From contig NZ_JACSPW010000004.1 in assembly GCF_014836935.1 (NCBI RefSeq), positions 62,001 to 126,000 of the forward strand: DNA of 64,000 nucleotides. The letters run 5' to 3'. Below the pieces are notes generated by a model, which did not search any database, was not told the DNA's origin, and saw nothing but the letters and a program-made list of their open reading frames with translations. The stretch's first letter is position 1. Each line of letters begins with the position of its first letter. The stretch is from Solibacillus merdavium (GTDB taxonomy: Bacteria; Bacillota; Bacilli; Bacillales_A; Planococcaceae). The position numbers and the translations under genes are program-made. Below are positions 1 through 10,214 of the stretch, one piece after another.

Positions 1-273
1 ACCTTCAATAATCGATTGTGCTTCCGTACGAGCTTCTTTAAGAAGGCTCTTTTGTTCTTCTAATAGTGCTTGTGTTTCTTTTTTGGCTTTTTCAGCCGCG
101 TCGATACCGTTTGCAACTAACTCTTCACGTTCGCGCATAATACCCATTAAAGGACCCCAAGCGAACTTTTTAAGAAGTGCCATTAATCCTAAGAAAATCA
201 CTAATGTTGCGATAGCGTCTCCTAAGTTAATGCCAGTAGCACCTGCACCTAGTACAAGATAATCTAAAAACAC
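1..273 (-). CDS. atpF: ATP synthase F0 subunit b (partial, 3' end beyond window)
   Basis: Only the first 91 codons are present and the rest runs off the left edge. GTG at 271-273 is used as start because AAGGGAGTG lies about 10 nt upstream. The N-terminus carries one hydrophobic anchor (about residues 5-25). It is followed by the start of a charged, Ala/Glu/Lys-rich helix typical of the b-subunit stalk. Subunit b forms the peripheral stator that connects the membrane a/c ring to F1. It is the fourth gene in the order atpI-atpB-atpE-atpF, read on the minus strand and normal for Bacillales. Identification is firm from sequence character plus context. Confidence 0.95.
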   Translation of the reverse strand, partial: MFLDYLVLGAGATGINLGDAIATLVIFLGLMALLKKFAWGPLMGIMREREELVANGIDAAEKAKKETQALLEEQKSLLKEARTEAQSIIEG

Positions 274-380
274 GATTGTTTCACTCCCTTCAAGAGCTTG
301 AATAGAAATCTATATTTTGTATTACTTTTTGTTCGTTTTAATATTTGTAAAAAAAGGGTAATCCTTCTTTATACAAAACT

Positions 381-418
381 AATGGCGAAGGGTTTCAAAA
401 GAATTCTACTTCGCCATT
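381..418 (-). other. Intercistronic hairpin between atpE and atpF
   Basis: Perfect 10-bp inverted repeat: AATGGCGAAG at 381-390 and CTTCGCCATT at 409-418, loop 18 nt. No U-run follows on the minus strand, so it does not look like a terminator. It lies directly 3' of the atpE stop. It may set the differential expression of subunit c (about ten copies per complex) by stabilising the upstream mRNA; that role is inference. Confidence 0.6.
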
Positions 419-441
419 GGATTTAATAATCTTATTGAAGA

Positions 442-705
<264 letters not shown>

Positions 706-744
706 TCAAATCGCCACACTACATTTGAATGCGGAAATTTATAA

Positions 745-1500
<756 letters not shown>

Positions 1501-1872
1501 TTAGTGGCTTTTTTTGTGATGTACAAGTCTTTCTACTACTAAAAAGATGTACGGAATCATCAGCCCAATGACCGTGCTTATTAAGTGAAAATATTGTGGC
1601 AACGATATTGCGATTGCGACTGCGGCAACACCTGATCCAAAGCGAAGCGCTGTGCCGATAGATGCTACTTTTGTCCCTTCACTAATGGAACGGTCAAATT
1701 TTTCCATACGTCGAACTAATATCCAAAAGTTATACGTACCAAAGAACGCACCCAGGGCTATACCAGCAAACACAGAATCATATGGTGAAAATCCCCAGCC
1801 TAACGCACAAACAACAAGCAAAAAAAAGAACGCTTTCTTCTGCATTGCAAAAATGTGATGCAAATTTAGCAT
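1501..1872 (-). CDS. atpI: ATP synthase subunit I
   Basis: Small membrane protein (about 123 residues) with four predicted helices. It heads the atp operon and assists c-ring assembly and possibly Mg2+ handling in relatives. The segment FGTYNFWILVRRMEKFDRS matches the central loop of Bacillus AtpI. Start is ambiguous: ATG at 1870-1872 (chosen) or an in-frame TTG at 1876-1878. The GGAG sits 5 nt from the TTG and 11 nt from the ATG. Sequence is weakly conserved in this family, so the call relies partly on position. Confidence 0.88.
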   Translation of the reverse strand: MLNLHHIFAMQKKAFFFLLVVCALGWGFSPYDSVFAGIALGAFFGTYNFWILVRRMEKFDRSISEGTKVASIGTALRFGSGVAAVAIAISLPQYFHLISTVIGLMIPYIFLVVERLVHHKKSH

Positions 1873-1878
1873 TGGCAA

Positions 1879-2188
1879 TTAATCTCCTGAAACTTTTTCG
1901 AGTAAAGAAAGTGTTCATCGACCATTAAATGAATTTAAATCGTAGTGAATGCACTACAAAATTAGAGGCCGTTACAAGTACTAAATAATTTTTACTATAG
2001 ACAAATCACATAGTAAACATTCATTTCATACTTCTAAATGTCTCTTAATCTTCACGGACTTAATCCAGACGCAAAACGTTGCAAATTGACGAATTTCGTT
2101 TCAACCGTCAATCTAGTAGAAACTTGATATAACAAGTGTTTCAACGTCTTTAGACTAAACGAAACCCTTATCATTCTTACCCTTTGTA
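1879..2188 (-). other. Long structured 5' leader of the atp operon
   Basis: About 300 nt separate the promoter at 2189-2217 from atpI and hold no credible gene. Several small inverted repeats are visible: GTAGTG/CACTAC at 1942-1957 (loop AATG), ATTGACG/CGTCAAT at 2085-2112, and ACTTG/CAAGT near 2121-2137. A short sequence GTTTCAAC(C)GTC occurs twice (about 2098 and 2139). No known riboswitch consensus was recognised. Confidence 0.45.
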
Positions 2189-2217
2189 AGCATACAATAG
2201 GGGGTTTTTGATGTCAA
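2189..2217 (-). promoter_or_regulatory. Sigma-A promoter of the atp operon
   Basis: Minus-strand -35 TTGACA (complement of 2212-2217), 17-bp spacer, -10 TATGCT (complement of 2189-2194). The -35 is a consensus match and the -10 matches at four of six positions. It is oriented toward atpI, and no better candidate was seen in the 600-bp gap. Confidence 0.7.
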
Positions 2218-2253
2218 TTAGTAATGGTGAAAAACTTCACACAGTTAAATTCC

Positions 2254-2271
2254 TTGTCAAATTGTTGACAA
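2254..2271. promoter_or_regulatory. 18-bp palindrome resembling a Rex/FNR-type operator
   Basis: TTGTCAA-ATTG-TTGACAA is a perfect 7-4-7 inverted repeat. Geometry equals the Rex box (TTGTGAA-N4-TTCACAA in Bacillus/Staphylococcus; TTGTTAA-N4-TTAACAA in clostridia), differing at one symmetric position. It lies 37 bp upstream of the atp -35 and overlaps the -35 of a plus-strand promoter. Binding by Rex is inference. Confidence 0.4.
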
Positions 2272-2294
2272 ATTTGTGCATTAATGTTCATAAT
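2265..2294 (+). promoter_or_regulatory. Candidate plus-strand sigma-A promoter
   Basis: TTGACA at 2265-2270, 18-bp spacer, CATAAT at 2289-2294. No plus-strand gene follows, so a transcript from here would be non-coding and would run antisense into the 3' end of wecB. Confidence 0.4.
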
Positions 2295-2300
2295 TATTCT

Positions 2301-2484
2301 CTACTTTTTTTCACTAAAGCTAAAATTCGCTATCTCATGCATTTTTTCCATTCTTACTAAAAGTGAAGTATCATAGAAAATTTTTTTTAGCAAAAATAGC
2401 GAATTTTGCTATTGACAAATGGAAAATAAGTATTATCCCCTATTTTTCCCTATTAAAGGTCAATAATTTTGCGCTAGGGAGTAT
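2301..2484 (+). other. Intergenic region with mutually exclusive hairpins
   Basis: AAAATTCGCTAT (2322-2333) is perfectly complementary to ATAGCGAATTTT (2396-2407). The second arm can instead form a local hairpin, AGCAAAA / TTTTGCT, at about 2390-2409. The two pairings exclude each other. No ORF with a ribosome site is present. It could be a small RNA or the structured 3' end of wecB; undecided. Confidence 0.35.
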
Positions 2485-3639
2485 TTATCTCGTTTCAGCA
2501 TTTTTAATAATATCTTCCAATAGTTGCTTTTGTGCGAACTTCAACAACGCTTCCACAATACGAGCAGATGCAAATCCATCTCCATATGGGTTCGAAGCAT
2601 GAGCCATAGCTTCGTATGCATTACTATTTGTTAGTAGCTCTTTAGCCATTTTATAAATTACTTCCTCATCTGTACCTGCAAGCTTTAATGTGCCCGCTGC
2701 AATCCCTTCAGGACGTTCAGTCGTATCGCGTAAAACGAGTACTGGTTTTCCTAACGATGGCGCTTCTTCCTGCACACCACCTGAATCTGTTAAAATCATA
2801 TATGAACGGGCTGCAAAGTTATGGAAATCAAACACTTCCAATGGCTCGATTAAATGAACTCTTGGGTTGTCACCTAAAATTTCATTTGCAACCTCTCGAA
2901 CTGCAGGGTTCATATGCACTGGATATACTACTTGAATATCCTGATGCTCATTTAATAGACGCATAATAGCACGGAACATATTACGCATTGGCTTACCTAA
3001 GTTTTCGCGACGATGTGCAGTCAGTAAAATCATTCGGTCTGTGCCAATCTTTTCGATTACTGGGTGAGTATAATGATCACTTACAGTTGTTTTCAGTGCA
3101 TCTATCGCTGTATTACCTGTCACAAAAATTGACTCATCAAGCTTATTTTCCATTAGTAGGTTTGCTCTCGATTGTTCTGTTGGAGCAAAATGCAAATCTG
3201 CCATTACTCCCGTTAACTGTCGATTCATCTCTTCTGGATAAGGCGAGTATTTTTGACCTGTTCGTAAACCTGCTTCTACATGGCCAATTGCAATCTGATT
3301 ATAAAAAGCAGCTAAACTCCCTACAAATGTTGTCGCAGTATCTCCATGAACTAAAACAATATCAGGTTTTGCCTCTTTCATTACACGGTCAAGACCGAGT
3401 AATGCATTTGTTGCTACATCGACCAATGTTTGGCGATCCTTCATTATATTTAAATCATAATTTGGTGTAATATTGAACGTTTCCAATACTTGATCAAGCA
3501 TTTGACGATGTTGCGCTGTCACAGTTACGATTGATTCAATTTCCTCTGAATGCTTTTCTAGCTCCAACACAAGTGGTGCCATTTTAATTGCTTCTGGACG
3601 TGTCCCAAAAATCGTCATAACTTTATACTTTTTCTTCAT
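2485..3639 (-). CDS. wecB: UDP-N-acetylglucosamine 2-epimerase (non-hydrolysing)
   Basis: A 384-residue cytosolic enzyme that interconverts UDP-GlcNAc and UDP-ManNAc, giving the ManNAc donor for teichoic-acid linkage units and related glycans (MnaA in B. subtilis, 380 residues). Visible family motifs in order: GTRPEAIKMAPL near residue 12, VHGDTATT near 97, HVEAGLRTG near 119, PEEMNRQ and TAHRRENLGKP. The start has AAGGAGC six nt upstream. It lies between the atp operon and upp, as often in Bacillales. No clear U-rich terminator was found after it. Confidence 0.96.
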   Translation of the reverse strand: MKKKYKVMTIFGTRPEAIKMAPLVLELEKHSEEIESIVTVTAQHRQMLDQVLETFNITPNYDLNIMKDRQTLVDVATNALLGLDRVMKEAKPDIVLVHGDTATTFVGSLAAFYNQIAIGHVEAGLRTGQKYSPYPEEMNRQLTGVMADLHFAPTEQSRANLLMENKLDESIFVTGNTAIDALKTTVSDHYTHPVIEKIGTDRMILLTAHRRENLGKPMRNMFRAIMRLLNEHQDIQVVYPVHMNPAVREVANEILGDNPRVHLIEPLEVFDFHNFAARSYMILTDSGGVQEEAPSLGKPVLVLRDTTERPEGIAAGTLKLAGTDEEVIYKMAKELLTNSNAYEAMAHASNPYGDGFASARIVEALLKFAQKQLLEDIIKNAETR

Positions 3640-3720
3640 AATTCTGCTCCTTATCTAATCTAGAATATTAATTATTGCTTTGATTCAGCATGTGTTTCAA
3701 ACACTGCCGATTCAAGATAA

Positions 3721-3747
3721 AACGCCCGTTACTTATGCACGGGCGTT
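3721..3747 (-). terminator. Intrinsic terminator of upp
   Basis: Arms AACGCCCGT (3721-3729) and ACGGGCGTT (3739-3747), loop 9 nt. On the minus strand the hairpin is followed by TTATCTT, directly after the upp stop. Confidence 0.85.
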
Positions 3748-3758
3748 TGATGTTTTCA

Positions 3759-4478
<720 letters not shown>

Positions 4479-4520
4479 TTATTTTACAAGGTAAGGTTTA
4501 TATTTCGCAATAATAAAAAA

Positions 4521-4556
4521 GGACATATTCATCACTAAAATAGCTAGTATATGTCC
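4521..4556. terminator. Hairpin with A/T runs on both sides
   Basis: GGACATAT (4521-4528) and ATATGTCC (4549-4556), with a run of A before and T after. It could terminate in either direction. It lies beyond the dedicated glyA terminator and upstream of the upp promoter, so it may be a back-up terminator that insulates upp. Confidence 0.5.
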
Positions 4557-4703
4557 ATTTTTTCATTTTGTTCTCTTTTTTTATGAAAAACTTTTGTCAA
4601 CCTTCAATTCGCAATATGAAAATCTACAAATTGCTTTTTGTTCACAGTTTTTATTCAATATTTAATGGAAAATTTCAGGTATTGCAATCGAAATATATTA
4701 AAA

Positions 4704-4742
4704 AAGCCTTTCTAATTAACATAATCGTAGTTAGAAAGGCTT
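4704..4742 (-). terminator. Intrinsic terminator of glyA
   Basis: Perfect 12-bp arms AAGCCTTTCTAA (4704-4715) and TTAGAAAGGCTT (4731-4742). A U-run follows on the minus strand, 8 nt past the glyA stop. Confidence 0.9.
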
Positions 4743-4750
4743 AAATTTAA

Positions 4751-5995
4751 TTATGCATATAATGGATATTTCGCTGTTAAAGCTTCAACACGTTTACGGG
4801 CTTCTTCTTTAACTGATGTATCTTCATGATTTTTAAGAACAGATGCGATAATTTTACCTACCTCAATAACATCCTCTTCTTTAAAGCCACGAGATGTTAC
4901 AGCAGCTGTACCTACACGAATTCCAGAAGTTACAAATGGAGATTCTGTATCGAAAGGAATCGTATTTTTATTCGTAGTAATCGCTACTTCATCTAATACA
5001 TGCTCAGCTACTTTACCTGTTAAACCTAAAGACTTTACATTTAATAGAAGTAAGTGGTTATCTGTACCACCAGATACGATTTCAACGCCTTCTTCCATTA
5101 AAGATTTAGCCAATGCTGCTGCATTTAGTTTAATTTGTTTTGCGTACTCTTTAAATTCTGGCTGTAATGCTTCACCAAATGATACTGCTTTTGCAGCAAT
5201 GACATGCATTAATGGACCACCTTGAATACCTGGGAATACTGATTTATTTAATTCTTTTTCCCATTTTGCATCATTTGTTAAGATCATACCGCCGCGAGGA
5301 CCACGTAACGTTTTATGTGTTGTTGTTGTTACGAAATCTGCGTATGGCACTGGGTTTTGGTGTTCACCTGCAGCAACTAGACCAGCAATATGTGCCATGT
5401 CTACCATGAAGTATGCGCCTACTTCATCTGCGATTTCCCGGAATTTTGCAAAGTCAATTTCACGTGGGTATGCTGAAGCACCTGCAACGATTAACTTCGG
5501 TTTAGATTCCAACGCTTTTTGTCTTACATCTTCATAGTCGATTACATTTGTATCTTCTGTAACACCGTACTCTACGAAATTATATAAAATACCTGAGAAG
5601 TTAACTGGAGAACCATGCGTTAAATGACCACCGTGAGATAAGTTCATACCTAATACTGTATCTCCTGGTTTTAAAACTGTATGGTAAACTGCCATGTTTG
5701 CTTGTGCACCTGAGTGAGGCTGTACGTTTACATATGCAGCACCGAATAAGTCTTTTGCACGGTCGCGCGCAATATTTTCAACTACGTCTACGTGTTCGCA
5801 GCCACCATAGTAACGTTTCCCAGGATAGCCTTCTGCATACTTATTTGTAAGGTAAGAGCCTTGCGCTTCCATTACAGCTTCCGATACGAAGTTTTCTGAA
5901 GCGATTAACTCAATGTTCGTATTTTGACGTTTTTTTTCCAATAGAATTGCGTCTAAAATTGCCTTGTCTTGTCCAGCTAAGTTTTCAAATGCCAT
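4751..5995 (-). CDS. glyA: Serine hydroxymethyltransferase
   Basis: A PLP enzyme that converts serine and tetrahydrofolate to glycine and 5,10-methylene-THF, the main source of one-carbon units. The protein has 414 residues, the normal bacterial length. The PLP lysine is K228 in [14 protein letters not shown]. Other family segments are [11 protein letters not shown] and [13 protein letters not shown]. The start [10 protein letters not shown] follows a TAGGGGGA site. A CCGAATAT segment at 6021-6028 upstream is a weak PurBox-like match (B. subtilis glyA belongs to the PurR regulon), not strong enough to call. Confidence 0.97.
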   Translation of the reverse strand: MAFENLAGQDKAILDAILLEKKRQNTNIELIASENFVSEAVMEAQGSYLTNKYAEGYPGKRYYGGCEHVDVVENIARDRAKDLFGAAYVNVQPHSGAQANMAVYHTVLKPGDTVLGMNLSHGGHLTHGSPVNFSGILYNFVEYGVTEDTNVIDYEDVRQKALESKPKLIVAGASAYPREIDFAKFREIADEVGAYFMVDMAHIAGLVAAGEHQNPVPYADFVTTTTHKTLRGPRGGMILTNDAKWEKELNKSVFPGIQGGPLMHVIAAKAVSFGEALQPEFKEYAKQIKLNAAALAKSLMEEGVEIVSGGTDNHLLLLNVKSLGLTGKVAEHVLDEVAITTNKNTIPFDTESPFVTSGIRVGTAAVTSRGFKEEDVIEVGKIIASVLKNHEDTSVKEEARKRVEALTAKYPLYA

Positions 5996-6071
5996 TATAA
6001 AAATCCCCCTAAATTTTGTTCCGAATATACCGGAGTTTCCAATTCAAAATGATGTATGTAACGTCACAGCG

Positions 6072-6617
6072 TTACTTATATTGCGCACGTTCTCCACCGA
6101 TAAGTTTTGGACGTGTTGTCGCTAATGTAATGACGGCATTACCTAAATGTTTAACAGATGTTCGAATAGGTACCGCTACTGATTTTAAATGCATGCCGAT
6201 TAAAGTTTGACCAATATCAATGCCATAATGTGCCTGTATCGATTCTACGACTACTGGTTCATTCATTTTTGAGAATGCATAGGCAGACATGGAACCGCCT
6301 GCTGTGCGAACTGGAATAACTGAAACCGGTTCTAAATGGTACTTCTTAGCCGTAGCCGACTCAAGAGTTAAAGCTCGATTAATATGTTCGCAACCCTGGA
6401 ATACTAAATGGACATTGTATCTTTGTGCGAATTTTGAGAATTCTTCATATAGAGCTTTTGCAACATCGAGTGCGCCGGCTGTGCCAATCTTTTCGCCCAT
6501 TACTTCAGACGTGGAGCAGCCGACGACAAAAAGCTGACCTTCAGTAAACTTCACTTGTTGCTCAAATTCATTTAATGCTTGTCTTAAATCATTTTGCAAA
6601 TCGTGTAAGTCCGTCAT
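6072..6617 (-). CDS. ywlG: YwlG/TIGR01440 family protein (DUF436)
   Basis: A 181-residue cytosolic protein of the widely conserved DUF436 family with no established activity. Recognisable segments are FVVGCSTSEVMGEKIGTAG near residue 30, FQGCEHINRAL near 73 and a Gly-rich stretch around VRTAGGSMSAYAF. AAGGAGCG precedes the ATG. It sits between rpiB (14 nt upstream) and glyA, the same order as in B. subtilis, so the genes are probably co-transcribed. Confidence 0.9.
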   Translation of the reverse strand: MTDLHDLQNDLRQALNEFEQQVKFTEGQLFVVGCSTSEVMGEKIGTAGALDVAKALYEEFSKFAQRYNVHLVFQGCEHINRALTLESATAKKYHLEPVSVIPVRTAGGSMSAYAFSKMNEPVVVESIQAHYGIDIGQTLIGMHLKSVAVPIRTSVKHLGNAVITLATTRPKLIGGERAQYK

Positions 6618-6631
6618 TAGATCGCTCCTTG

Positions 6632-7069
6632 TTACCCTTCAATTTCTGAAATCTTTTCTACGCGGCGGATATGACGTCCACCTTCGAATTCAGTATTCAA
6701 CCAAGTTTCAACGATTTCCCTAGCCAATCCCGGCCCTATTACACGCTCACCCATCGCTAATACATTGGAATCATTATGACAGCGTGTTGCTTTTGCAGAA
6801 AATACGTCATGTACAAGTGCACAGCGAATGCCTTTAAACTTATTTGCAGCAATCGAAATACCAATTCCTGTGCCGCAAATTAATATCCCGCGGTCAAATT
6901 CACCTTTTGCTACTCGTTCTGCTACGGGACGAGCATAGTCTGGATAGTCTACAGAATCGTCAGTTTGTGGACCAAAGTCTTCATAACTTATCGACAATTC
7001 GTCCAATAGTGACATAATTTCTTTTCTTAAATTATTTCCACCGTGGTCTGATGAAATCGCAATTTTCAT
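6632..7069 (-). CDS. rpiB: Ribose-5-phosphate isomerase B / sugar-phosphate isomerase (RpiB/LacAB family)
   Basis: 145 residues, typical of RpiB. The N-terminus MKIAISSDHGG and the catalytic Cys65 in LICGTGIGISIAANK identify the family. It interconverts ribose 5-phosphate and ribulose 5-phosphate in the pentose phosphate pathway. B. subtilis YwlF occupies the same position. Substrate specificity within RpiB/LacA/LacB cannot be read with certainty, but the lack of lactose genes nearby favours RpiB. First gene of the rpiB-ywlG-glyA run. Confidence 0.9.
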   Translation of the reverse strand: MKIAISSDHGGNNLRKEIMSLLDELSISYEDFGPQTDDSVDYPDYARPVAERVAKGEFDRGILICGTGIGISIAANKFKGIRCALVHDVFSAKATRCHNDSNVLAMGERVIGPGLAREIVETWLNTEFEGGRHIRRVEKISEIEG

Positions 7070-7255
7070 GAAGGTTCCTCCTACCTCTTTTTTTATTTAC
7101 AATTATATTCAACATCAGTGTACCATTTATTACATCAAAATGACACGTCTTTTCCGAAGATGTTTCGCAATATATACACAAAACACGAATATTAAACCTA
7201 TACTAATGTAATATTGTTATTTTTTTGGACATTTCGCTTTAAAAGTTTATATAAA

Positions 7256-7285
7256 AAAAGATCACCCTAATTTGAGCGATCTTTT
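7256..7285 (-). terminator. Intrinsic terminator of the cytochrome c gene
   Basis: AAAAGATC (7256-7263) and GATCTTTT (7278-7285), with a U-run extending on the minus strand. Confidence 0.8.
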
Positions 7286-7290
7286 CCAAT

Positions 7291-7644
7291 TTATTGTATA
7301 GATAATAGATAATCTGCTACTGCCTCTTCTTCACCTGCTGCAGTTCCTGCTGGCATTGAGCCTTTACCGTTTTCTAAAATATTGATAATTTCATCTTTAG
7401 ATAATGAAAGGTTAGTTAAGTTTGGTCCCATTGCTCCTGACAAGTCGCCCCCGTGACAGCCGATACAGCTGGCATTCACAACCTTTTCCCCTTCTGAAAC
7501 ATCTGACGTAGCTGAGTCATTTGATTCGGTTGATTCAGTAGGTGTTGAATTTGTAGAGTCCGTATCTGTTTCCTCTGCATCCCCACATGCAGCTAAACCC
7601 GCTACTACTACACCCATTAACAACCAGTACTTGATTTTTTTCAA
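7291..7644 (-). CDS. Lipoprotein cytochrome c (c551-like)
   Basis: A small monoheme c-type cytochrome, about 117 residues. TTG at 7642-7644 is chosen because GGAGGG lies 6 nt upstream and it yields a clean lipoprotein signal peptide, KKIKYWLLMGVVVAGLAAC, with the lipidated Cys at position 20. An Asp/Glu/Ser/Thr-rich linker of about 35 residues follows. Then comes the heme site CIGCH and a probable axial Met in GSMPAG. The layout equals CccB/c551 of Bacillus, an outer-face membrane-anchored electron carrier to terminal oxidases. It is monocistronic. Confidence 0.9.
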   Translation of the reverse strand: MKKIKYWLLMGVVVAGLAACGDAEETDTDSTNSTPTESTESNDSATSDVSEGEKVVNASCIGCHGGDLSGAMGPNLTNLSLSKDEIINILENGKGSMPAGTAAGEEEAVADYLLSIQ

Positions 7645-7765
7645 AACGATCCCTCCAGGATTAATTTTTATACGTAATATTTCGTACATACCCTATTCAT
7701 TTCAACATGAAACGACAAACCCCTTTATTAAGGCACACATAGTCATAATTTTGACAAATATAAAA

Positions 7766-7802
7766 CCCCTATTAAATTGGAATGCATCCAAGATTATAGG
7801 GG
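7766..7802 (-). terminator. Intrinsic terminator of the chemotaxis receptor gene
   Basis: CCCCTAT (7766-7772) and ATAGGGG (7796-7802) enclose an inner stem TTGGA/TCCAA. On the minus strand it is followed by TTTTATATTT. Confidence 0.8.
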
Positions 7803-7829
7803 AACGTTTATAATATTTTCAATATCTAA

Positions 7830-9122
7830 CTATTCGTTTCGATCGAATTGCTGAATCATTCGATATAGCTCAGCAGATTGCTGATTTAAATCACTTGCCA
7901 ATGCTTCTACTTTCTTAATAGCTTGGGCTTGTTCTGAAGATGCAGCACTTACTTCCTGTGCACTTGCTGATGTTTGTTCTGCAATTGCGGCTACTTCTTG
8001 CGATTGTTGCGATGTATGCTCGATATTTTTCATTTGCTGTTCAACTAATTGAGAAATTTGAACAACATCATCTGCCATTTCATACACTGATTTCGTCATG
8101 CCTTCAACGGCTGTTGTCGTTTCAGATACACGTGAAGATTCATTGGCAGCAAATGTAACTTGTTCGTTCATTTGTTTTACTACAATAGAAACGTTTTGTT
8201 GCATTGTTTGAATTAATTTTGTAATTCCTTGTACTGCATTAGCACTTTCGTCAGCTAAACCACGTACTTCTTCCGCTACCACAGCGAAACCTTTACCGTG
8301 TTCGCCTGCTCGCGCTGCTTCAATTGAGGCATTTAATGCAAGTAAATTTGTTTGACCTGCAATATCTCCTACTAAACTTATAATTCGTTCAATTTGCTCT
8401 GCATTGTTTTCTAATTCACGAATATTAACTAATGAATTTTCATTATCCGCAGCAATCTTTTGAATACTATTTACAACTCCATGAATCGCATCCGTTGTTG
8501 AAGTTAAATTTGATAAAAGGTCTTTCGAACGACTGGCCGTCTGCAGTGCTTTATTGTTTACTTCAGATGCCAACGTACGCACTTCTTCAATAGCTTCTAC
8601 TGTTTCCTGAATCGCCACTGCCGAAGATTCGGCTCCTAATGAAATTTGACTGATATTGCTCGTTATTTGTTCAGCATTGTTTGTTACAGATACACTTTCA
8701 TCTGATAGCTTTCGGATAGTTTTGTCTGTTGTTTTATAATTATCTTCAATGCCATTCACCATTTTGCGTAAATTAACGACCATCGCCTGAAATGCCTCTG
8801 CTACAGTTCGAATTTCATCATTTGTTTTTGGCATGTCGACATCTTTCCCAATCTTGCCCTCAGCTACTTGATTTGCACTGCTCTCTAAACGCTGTAACGG
8901 ACGTACAATTACTAAGCTAAATACTGCTGCCAATGCACATGACCAAAAGATTCCTAATACATATGTAATAATTTGAAACAGGCTCGTACTAGTATTTTCG
9001 AAAAACATCGGACGTAAATATTCGATAAATACAAAACTGCATGTATATGTAATAAGTGCTAATATTCCTACAAATAATACAAGCTTCCGACGTAAGCTAA
9101 ATGATTTTTTTTGTGAATCCAT
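7830..9122 (-). CDS. Methyl-accepting chemotaxis protein with minimal external loop
   Basis: 430 residues. Two transmembrane helices (about 12-33 and 46-73) are separated by only about a dozen residues, so there is no extracytoplasmic ligand domain. A HAMP domain follows (about 73-125) and then a cytoplasmic coiled-coil signalling domain with the conserved tip around [19 protein letters not shown]. It should dock CheA/CheW. With no external sensor domain it may sense through the membrane or through cytoplasmic cues. It lies 1 nt downstream of ywlE and may be co-transcribed with mntP-ywlE; a terminator follows. Confidence 0.92.
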   Translation of the reverse strand: MDSQKKSFSLRRKLVLFVGILALITYTCSFVFIEYLRPMFFENTSTSLFQIITYVLGIFWSCALAAVFSLVIVRPLQRLESSANQVAEGKIGKDVDMPKTNDEIRTVAEAFQAMVVNLRKMVNGIEDNYKTTDKTIRKLSDESVSVTNNAEQITSNISQISLGAESSAVAIQETVEAIEEVRTLASEVNNKALQTASRSKDLLSNLTSTTDAIHGVVNSIQKIAADNENSLVNIRELENNAEQIERIISLVGDIAGQTNLLALNASIEAARAGEHGKGFAVVAEEVRGLADESANAVQGITKLIQTMQQNVSIVVKQMNEQVTFAANESSRVSETTTAVEGMTKSVYEMADDVVQISQLVEQQMKNIEHTSQQSQEVAAIAEQTSASAQEVSAASSEQAQAIKKVEALASDLNQQSAELYRMIQQFDRNE

Positions 9123-9123
9123 G

Positions 9124-9582
9124 TTAAATTTTCTCCTCCAATTTTAGTTTTATTTCTAGTTTATTAATCGCTTCGTTTAGTTCATTATATGTCTGCTCAT
9201 ATATTTGCAGGCTTCCTCCATATGGATCTTGTATATCCGCCCCATCTTCCATCTCTACATATTCTTTTAACGTAAATATTTTATGTGCGGCCTCTTCAAC
9301 AAGACTTATAACCACTTCTTTATGTGCCGTCGTCATTGTTAAAATCAAGTCTGCCCACTGTGCATCGCTCTTTGTAAATTGCGAAGAGTGATGGGGTTGG
9401 AAAATATCCTTTTGCAATAATATTTCTTCGGCATTTCGGGACATTCCATTCCCCTCATAAGCATAAATACCCGCAGAGCGTACATTTATATTTTCATAGT
9501 TTTTAGCTTTTAAAATTGCTTCTGCCATAGGACTTCTACATGTGTTTCCTGTACAAATAAAGTAAATATTTATCTTCTTCAC
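9124..9582 (-). CDS. ywlE: Protein arginine phosphatase (low-molecular-weight phosphatase family)
   Basis: 152 residues. The P-loop CTGNTCRS (Cys10 to Ser17) has Thr in the fifth position, the residue that directs YwlE to phospho-arginine rather than phospho-tyrosine. The general acid Asp lies in DIQDPYGGS. It counters the McsB arginine kinase that marks proteins for ClpCP. The start is odd: GTG at 9580-9582 is only 2 nt from AGAGG, and no alternative ATG exists before the P-loop. It lies 10 nt after mntP. Confidence 0.93.
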   Translation of the reverse strand: MKKINIYFICTGNTCRSPMAEAILKAKNYENINVRSAGIYAYEGNGMSRNAEEILLQKDIFQPHHSSQFTKSDAQWADLILTMTTAHKEVVISLVEEAAHKIFTLKEYVEMEDGADIQDPYGGSLQIYEQTYNELNEAINKLEIKLKLEEKI

Positions 9583-9592
9583 ACCCTCTAAT

Positions 9593-10090
9593 CTACCATT
9601 TTAATAACAAAACACTCATTATAATCAGTAATAATCCCGCAATTTTCTTTAATGCGTTATTTCTCAAAATAGTAGTTTTTTGCGCTACTACTAAAGCCGC
9701 ATAGGATAAAAAAAATGTGGATAACCCTGCACTTATAATAAAAACATATTTTTCTAAATTTAGCATACCAAAAGATAGGCTAACTGAAAAGGTATCAATG
9801 CTCGCAAATATGGCAATAATCGGTAAAGATATGGCAGGGAAACTTTCATCTTTTTTTGAGAGCAGTAATTGCAAACCAACAAAGAATAGTAATATTGTAG
9901 AAAGGCTTGTCGCCCAGTTATTTAAATAAACGGCTATCCATTCTCCAAAACGGTATCCTATCAACGGGAAAATCATATGTAATAATGCCGTCCATAACGC
10001 TAATAACCATTTTGATTTAACATTTGTAGCAATTAAATAAAGTGCAACGACATCAAACGACATTAATATCCCAGCAACCACTTCCTGCAT
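9593..10090 (-). CDS. mntP: Putative manganese efflux pump MntP (YwlD)
   Basis: 165 residues in six predicted helices arranged as two repeats. Each repeat has a buried Asp motif: MSFDVVALYLIA near residue 10 and FASIDTFSVSLSFG near 96, the MntP/DUF204 signature. It should export Mn2+. It heads the unit mntP-ywlE-receptor. The order next to ywlE and ywlC is conserved in Bacillus (YwlD). No Mn riboswitch (yybP-ykoY) was recognised upstream. Confidence 0.82.
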   Translation of the reverse strand: MQEVVAGILMSFDVVALYLIATNVKSKWLLALWTALLHMIFPLIGYRFGEWIAVYLNNWATSLSTILLFFVGLQLLLSKKDESFPAISLPIIAIFASIDTFSVSLSFGMLNLEKYVFIISAGLSTFFLSYAALVVAQKTTILRNNALKKIAGLLLIIMSVLLLKW

Positions 10091-10172
10091 TTTTTCCCCT
10101 CTTCCTCTATGCGCTGTTGTAATTTATGCTTTTCCAATTAAAAATATCCTACTGTTTTGTACAAACAAAAAA

Positions 10173-10203
10173 ACCACACCTACAAATTTCTGCAGAATGT
10201 GGT
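10173..10203 (-). terminator. Intrinsic terminator of tsaC/sua5
   Basis: ACCACA (10173-10178) and TGTGGT (10198-10203); on the minus strand a run of seven T follows. Confidence 0.8.
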
Positions 10204-10214
10204 CGAGAAGATTA

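Noticed and set aside
6013-6035. PurBox upstream of glyA
   Set aside because: CCGAATAT matches only part of the PurR consensus, and the required second box is not evident.
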